Source of the DNA: Candidatus Parcubacteria bacterium
Lineage (GTDB): Bacteria > Patescibacteriota > Saccharimonadia > Saccharimonadales > Saccharimonadaceae
Reading direction: 5' to 3'
Assembly: GCA_023432445.1 (NCBI GenBank)
Contig: JAEYUP010000001.1
Span: forward strand, 581,401-645,400
DNA length: 64,000 nt
Under the pieces are notes generated by a model. That model was not told the DNA's origin, did not search any database, and was given only the letters and a program-made list of their open reading frames with translations. Numbering within the stretch: the first letter of the stretch is position 1; the number at the start of each line of letters is the position of its first letter. Positions 57,482-64,000 of this stretch are shown one piece after another. The position numbers were made by a program, and so were the translations under genes.

Positions 57482-57874
57482 GTGGCGCGGTTATCGAGAC
57501 GAGCTGTTACTACTTATATCGCCGAGCGACTGTCAGCTGGCGACAAGAAGGTTATTCCCTCCTTGGCCGCTTACCTTATAGATACCAAACAGACCGCTCA
57601 GTTGGAGATTTACGTGCGCGATATCCAAGCCCTAATGGCTGCTCGCGGTTACGTTGTGGCAGATGTCACCGCCGCTTTTTCGCTTGCCGAGTCTACCAAG
57701 CTTGAGATAAATCGCTTTATAAAAAGCCAGACGGGAGCAACAAAAGTCGAGCTACGACAACATGTTGACGAGACCGTCTTGGGGGGAGTCAAGCTGCAAA
57801 TCCCTGGACGTGAACTCGACGCCACTATCGCCCGCCACCTGACTGTATTAAGAACCAGATTCAAGAAAGCCTAA
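57482..57874 (+). CDS. atpH: F1Fo ATP synthase subunit delta (short)
   Basis: 130 aa, well below the usual ~175-180. The C-terminal part with [18 protein letters not shown] (the delta signature) is intact, and the N-terminal helical domain, which binds the alpha N-terminus, is reduced. Start GTG 57482 directly follows the atpF stop. Identity rests on position plus the C-terminal signature. Confidence 0.85.
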   Translation: MARLSRRAVTTYIAERLSAGDKKVIPSLAAYLIDTKQTAQLEIYVRDIQALMAARGYVVADVTAAFSLAESTKLEINRFIKSQTGATKVELRQHVDETVLGGVKLQIPGRELDATIARHLTVLRTRFKKA

Positions 57875-57885
57875 GGAGAAATAAT

Positions 57886-59412
57886 ATGACGACCGTATCA
57901 ATTAGCGAACTATCCAAAGACCTGCGCCAGGCGATCGAGAGCCTGGAAACCAAGGCAAATCTCGACGAAGTGGGTATAGTCCTTCGGGTTGGTGATGGTG
58001 TGGCTTGGATCCATGGGCTTCGTAGCGCCGGTTACAGCGAAGTTATCCATATCGAAACCGCCGACGGTATCGTCGAAGCGTTTGCGTTGAACCTGCTCGA
58101 AGACGAGATTGGCGCCGTTCTCCTCGGCGACAGCTCTAAAGTTAAAGCCGGTCAAACAGTTCGACTTAAAGGAAACGTATTAACCGTGCCAGTTGGCGAA
58201 GAGCTGCTTGGTCGTGTCGTCGACCCACTTGGCCGACCCATCGATGGCGGACCAGCTATCAAGACCAAGACTCAAGGTTTAGTTGAGCGCGATGCACCTG
58301 GAGTGATGGACCGAAAATCGGTTCACGAGCCCTTAATGACTGGTATTGCTTCGATTGATGCCATGTTCCCTATTGGTCGTGGTCAGCGTGAGCTTATTAT
58401 CGGCGACCGTCAGACTGGTAAAACTGCTCTTACGATCGACACTATGATCAACCAGGCTAAGCAAAAGACCGGCGTAGTAAACGTCTATGTGGCGGTTGGT
58501 CAAAAGCGCTCAAAGGTCGCTCGTCTCGTTGAACGGCTTAAGCAAGAAGGTGTGATGGACCAGACTATTGTCGTAGCTACTAGCCCATCTGACCCCGCCT
58601 CTCTGCTTTATCTTGCGCCGTACGCTGCTACAGCTATGGGAGAATACTTCCGTGACAATGGCGGCCACGCTCTCATGATCTACGACGACCTAACTAAACA
58701 CGCTGTCGCTTACCGACAGATGTCGCTGCTACTTCGTCGGCCACCGGGGCGAGAGGCTTACCCAGGTGACGTTTTTTACCTGCACTCACGACTATTGGAG
58801 CGTTCCTCGAAGCTATCTGACGCGCTTGGTGGTGGTTCTTTGACGGCTCTGCCTATCATTGAGACGCAGGCTGGTGACATCTCGGCTTACATCCCGACTA
58901 ACGTGATTTCTATTACGGATGGTCAGATATTCTTGGAAACCGACTTATTTCACCAAGGTATCCGACCGGCTATTTCGGCTGGTCTTTCGGTGTCGCGTGT
59001 TGGTGGTGCGGCTCAAACGGCGGCAGTTAAGGCTGTTAGCGGCAATCTCAAGCTTGGCTTATCTCAGTTCCGTGAGCTGGCTAGCTTTGCCCAGTTTGGT
59101 AGCGACCTTGACGATGCCACCAAGCAACAAATTGAGCGCGGTCAGCGCTTGACCGAACTTCTTAAACAGCCTCAATACGAGCCAATGAGTGTCTGGCAAC
59201 AGGTCGTAAGTATCCTGGCAGTAACTAGCGGTCACTTTGACGATGTTCCGGCGGCGCGCATTAAAGATGCTCAGGAGGCACTTTTGACAAAGGTTTGGCA
59301 CGAGGCTAAAAAGGACATGCAAGAGCTGGAAAAGGGTGCGAAGCCTTCCGAGTCTACGCTGAAATCAATCGAAAAGATTGCAACTGGTGTTGCGAAGGGA
59401 TTCAAGGAATAA
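57886..59412 (+). CDS. atpA: F1Fo ATP synthase subunit alpha
   Basis: 508 aa. P-loop [10 protein letters not shown] (about 171-180) and the family signature [17 protein letters not shown] (about 363-379). N-terminal beta barrel and C-terminal helical domain are complete. Non-catalytic nucleotide sites in the alpha3beta3 ring. AAGGAG lies upstream of the ATG. Confidence 0.97.
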   Translation: MTTVSISELSKDLRQAIESLETKANLDEVGIVLRVGDGVAWIHGLRSAGYSEVIHIETADGIVEAFALNLLEDEIGAVLLGDSSKVKAGQTVRLKGNVLTVPVGEELLGRVVDPLGRPIDGGPAIKTKTQGLVERDAPGVMDRKSVHEPLMTGIASIDAMFPIGRGQRELIIGDRQTGKTALTIDTMINQAKQKTGVVNVYVAVGQKRSKVARLVERLKQEGVMDQTIVVATSPSDPASLLYLAPYAATAMGEYFRDNGGHALMIYDDLTKHAVAYRQMSLLLRRPPGREAYPGDVFYLHSRLLERSSKLSDALGGGSLTALPIIETQAGDISAYIPTNVISITDGQIFLETDLFHQGIRPAISAGLSVSRVGGAAQTAAVKAVSGNLKLGLSQFRELASFAQFGSDLDDATKQQIERGQRLTELLKQPQYEPMSVWQQVVSILAVTSGHFDDVPAARIKDAQEALLTKVWHEAKKDMQELEKGAKPSESTLKSIEKIATGVAKGFKE

Positions 59413-59415
59413 TAA

Positions 59416-61681
<2,266 letters not shown>

Positions 61682-61684
61682 ACC

Positions 61685-62110
61685 ATGCACCTACAGCTAA
61701 TCACCCTTAGCGGCATTAAAGTTGATGATGAGATCTATGAGCTCATGGTCCCGACTGCCGATGGTGAGATCGCTATCTTCCCGGGACACGAGCCGTTGGT
61801 GACGCTTGCAAAGACTGGTGCGCTGGCTGTCAGATACAAAAAAACCGATAGCGACGATGCGCTTGACTACTTCGCTATATCGGGTGGTGTGGTTGAGGTA
61901 AAACCCGAATCTATCCGTATCTTGGTTGACGAGGCCGACTTTGGCGATGATATCGTTGAGGCTGAGTCAAAAGAGGCGTTGGCCCGAGCCACTAAACTGC
62001 GCGATGAAGCTAAAGATCAGGTTGAGCTTGAAGAGGCTCACCAGTTGTTGGACCGTCACGCCGTGCGCCTTAAGGTTGCCGAGTTACAGCGTCGCCGCCG
62101 GCCACGCTAA
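61685..62110 (+). CDS. atpC: F1Fo ATP synthase subunit epsilon
   Basis: 141 aa. N-terminal beta sandwich with MVPTADGEIAIFPGHEPLVT (about 20-39), then the C-terminal helical hairpin ending in an Arg-rich RRRRPR tail. It connects gamma to the c ring and regulates ATP hydrolysis. Last gene of the atp operon. Confidence 0.95.
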   Translation: MHLQLITLSGIKVDDEIYELMVPTADGEIAIFPGHEPLVTLAKTGALAVRYKKTDSDDALDYFAISGGVVEVKPESIRILVDEADFGDDIVEAESKEALARATKLRDEAKDQVELEEAHQLLDRHAVRLKVAELQRRRRPR

Positions 62111-62152
62111 TGCTTGCTTTCCGGCACCGCTAGTACTACGATATTACTTACT

Positions 62153-62911
62153 ATGCCTGAGACACCTAAAGATCGTTATTTCCACCTCTACCCCCGTGTT
62201 AAATTTGGCTTGAAACATATATACGGCTATGAGGTTGAAGGATCAGAAAACATTCCTACTGAACCAGCCATCCTGGTGGCTAATCACATAAAAGCGGTTG
62301 ATTCCTTACTGATGGCGGCCGCTTTTACTGAAGTTACTGGCAGCGCTTTACGGTTTGGGGCAAAATCGCAGTATTTTACCGGCGACGGTTTTCGTAAAAA
62401 ACCGCTGTCAGGCGATGAATTGGCGCCGCGCATGGCTCTGCAGCGCTCGGTTATGGGGCGGGTTGCTAAGTGGCTAGTTGAGAGCACCGGACAGATACCG
62501 GTAGTACGTGGGGGTACGAGGGAAGATGCCGAGCGCTTTTTTAACAACGCTTCTGCTGTTATAAGGCGAGGCGATTCGTTGGGGATCCACGCCGAAGGCA
62601 CAAGGTCGCCCGATGGTAGACTATATAAATTTAGATATGGGGCAGCTCAAGTTGCCCTAAGAGAAACTGCGCCCATAGTACCAGTTGGTTTAGTATATGA
62701 TGACTGCTACGATTTTGATGCGGAAATTAACGAGCTATTTAAGAAGCCTAAGCGCACAGTTATTTTTGGCTCACCTATTTATACTGCGGACTATAAACAC
62801 ATTCGCGGAGAATCAAATCGAGTTAGAACCATGACGAACGATGTCGAGAAAGCGGTGGCTGAACTAACTGGCCAGGAGCGGGCTGGAGTCTTTGCCGAGA
62901 TAGTTAGCTAG
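62153..62911 (+). CDS. plsC: 1-acyl-sn-glycerol-3-phosphate acyltransferase (PlsC-like)
   Basis: 252 aa. I start at ATG 62153; the frame runs back to 62114 but that part is within the atpC end. NHX4D motif as [10 protein letters not shown] (about 42-51), and EGTRS-type motif as [12 protein letters not shown] (about 145-156). It transfers a fatty acyl group to lysophosphatidate. The substrate could also be another lysolipid. Overlaps the convergent dus gene by 4 bp. Confidence 0.85.
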   Translation: MPETPKDRYFHLYPRVKFGLKHIYGYEVEGSENIPTEPAILVANHIKAVDSLLMAAAFTEVTGSALRFGAKSQYFTGDGFRKKPLSGDELAPRMALQRSVMGRVAKWLVESTGQIPVVRGGTREDAERFFNNASAVIRRGDSLGIHAEGTRSPDGRLYKFRYGAAQVALRETAPIVPVGLVYDDCYDFDAEINELFKKPKRTVIFGSPIYTADYKHIRGESNRVRTMTNDVEKAVAELTGQERAGVFAEIVS

Positions 62912-63867
62912 TTTTTAACCGATACTTGTAAGATATTTCGAACTTCACCGGTTGACTTGGTCTGCATTAATTTTTCGCGAAGTTCCGATGCGCCTGGGAA
63001 ATTGTTTATATAGATTTTAAAGAAACGTTTTAGCGGTTCAAAAGCTCGCGGCTCATCCTCGGTATTGTATTGATCGAATAAATCTAAATGCAGATTTAGT
63101 AATTCGATAAGATTGACCTGAGGAACGGGCAGTTCGACCTTTTGAAATGCAAATGGATTAGCAAAGATTCCCCTGCCGATCATAACTCCGTCGACGCCGT
63201 ACCGCTCGACTAGCTCTAGGCCGTGCTGGCGGTCACGGATGTCGCCGTTGATAGTCAGAAGAGTCTGAGGCGCTACCTGGTCGCGTAACGCTTTTATTTC
63301 TGGGATAAGTTCGAAGTGTGCTGGAACCTTACTCATTTCTTTGCGCGTACGGAGGTGGATGGTAAGGTTAGCGATGTCTTGTTCTAGGATGTGTTTTAAC
63401 CAGTTTTGCCATTCGTCAGGTCGACTGTCACCGAGGCGAGTTTTGACGCTAACGGGAAGACCAGCCTCTTTGGTGGCGGCAATTATCTCGGCGGCTAGCT
63501 CCGGGTTCTTGATAAGGCCACTGCCAGCTCCGCCTTTGACGACAGACTTATCTGGACAGCCCATATTAATGTCGATACCCGAGAAGCCCATTTCTTTTAG
63601 ACCATGAGCCATTTGACGGAAGTGGTCAGGGGTCTTTCCCCATATCTGGGCTACCATCGGCTGTTCGTCGGCTGTAAAAGTTAGGCGCCCGCGAGTGCTG
63701 TGAATACCTTTTGGGCTACAGTAGCTAGCGCTGTTGGTAAACTCAGTAAAGAAAACGTCTGGTAGACCAGCTTTAGCAATGACGTGACGAAAAACTACAT
63801 CCGTCACCGCTTCCATCGGTGCTAAAACAAAAAATGGCCTAGGGAGGTCGTTCCAAAAATTACTCAT
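62908..63867 (-). CDS. dus: tRNA-dihydrouridine synthase
   Basis: 319 aa TIM-barrel flavoprotein. Motifs: [15 protein letters not shown] (FMN site), [20 protein letters not shown] with the catalytic Cys in [26 protein letters not shown], and [15 protein letters not shown]. It reduces uridines in tRNA D loops. Member of the DusB/DusC-like group; which position it modifies is not certain. Confidence 0.92.
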   Translation of the reverse strand: MSNFWNDLPRPFFVLAPMEAVTDVVFRHVIAKAGLPDVFFTEFTNSASYCSPKGIHSTRGRLTFTADEQPMVAQIWGKTPDHFRQMAHGLKEMGFSGIDINMGCPDKSVVKGGAGSGLIKNPELAAEIIAATKEAGLPVSVKTRLGDSRPDEWQNWLKHILEQDIANLTIHLRTRKEMSKVPAHFELIPEIKALRDQVAPQTLLTINGDIRDRQHGLELVERYGVDGVMIGRGIFANPFAFQKVELPVPQVNLIELLNLHLDLFDQYNTEDEPRAFEPLKRFFKIYINNFPGASELREKLMQTKSTGEVRNILQVSVKN

Positions 63868-63883
63868 AAGTTTATTGTCTCAT

Positions 63884-63935
63884 AAAAAAACATCTCTCAC
63901 ATCTCACATAGTTTTTATATGAAATCTGAGAGATG
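63884..63935 (-). terminator. Hairpin with U tract upstream of dus (minus strand)
   Basis: On the minus strand CATCTCTCA pairs with TGAGAGATG around a 27-nt loop, followed by TTTTTTT. It probably ends an upstream minus-strand unit outside the window. Confidence 0.6.
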
Positions 63936-63970
63936 GACAGAGATAGCGATTGTCCTAGGTGATGCTGGTC

Positions 63971-64000
63971 GGGGGGGGTGTGGGGGGGGGGCGCGCGCCC
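63971..64000. other. G-homopolymer-rich contig end
   Basis: Runs of 8 and 10 G and a GCGCGCGCCC end. No comparable tract occurs outside the Gly-rich gene. Likely a sequencing or assembly artefact. Confidence 0.7.

Overview
The window looks like a chromosomal stretch of a small-genome Patescibacteria/CPR bacterium, most likely a Candidatus Saccharibacteria (TM7) relative of roughly 50 percent G+C. This rests on gene content and style: a pared-down mra/dcw division cluster, a complete F1Fo ATP synthase operon, DprA, type IV pilin-like proteins, a sortase, an orphan VirD4/TraD-like ATPase, and almost no biosynthetic genes. UGA is used as a stop (for example atpB), so this is not the UGA-glycine code of Gracilibacteria or Absconditabacteria. 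There is no rRNA in the window, so the lineage is inferred.

Layout: 0-3.1 kb carries a methyltransferase-like gene, a membrane protein, and an overlapping histidine kinase / receiver / recO operon. From 3.1-10 kb there are glyQS, a pilin-like protein, RNase H, an unknown protein, a DUF4868/KwaB-like protein and a Pif1-type helicase. 10.0-18.3 kb is the division cluster mraZ-[structured element]-rsmH-[21-codon ORF]-ftsL-ftsI-mraY-ftsW-murG-ftsQ, followed by about 0.76 kb of AT-rich DNA without a convincing gene. 19.1-28.5 kb is mostly on the minus strand: an unknown gene, the VirD4-like ATPase, a sigma-region-4/HARE-HTH protein, a small membrane protein, topA, dprA and pth. Between dprA and pth lies a gene-free segment with a consensus promoter, many hairpins and a strong terminator, which I read as a non-coding RNA gene of about 380 nt. 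29-42.5 kb has der, rluB, two kinase/receiver pairs, a DUF2207 protein, tRNA-Glu with a duplicated 3' end, a DUF3048 protein and gltX. 42.6-55.8 kb has a PEGA/propeller protein, sortase, tRNA-Leu, xth-smpB, glycosyltransferases, hydrolases, a glutaredoxin and a 1053-aa glycine-rich pilin-like protein. 55.8-62.1 kb is atpBEFHAGDC, then plsC and a dus gene. The last 30 bases are a G-rich tract that looks like a contig-end artefact.

Two promoter styles recur. Most housekeeping genes have a TANAAT -10 box, often an extended TGN -10, ending only 6-11 bp before the start codon, with no Shine-Dalgarno and no clear -35; these should give leaderless mRNAs. A second set of mostly solitary genes, plus the RNA gene, has a -35 and -10 exactly 17 bp apart, a real 5' leader, usually a Shine-Dalgarno and often a private terminator. 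I also used this pattern to choose start codons.
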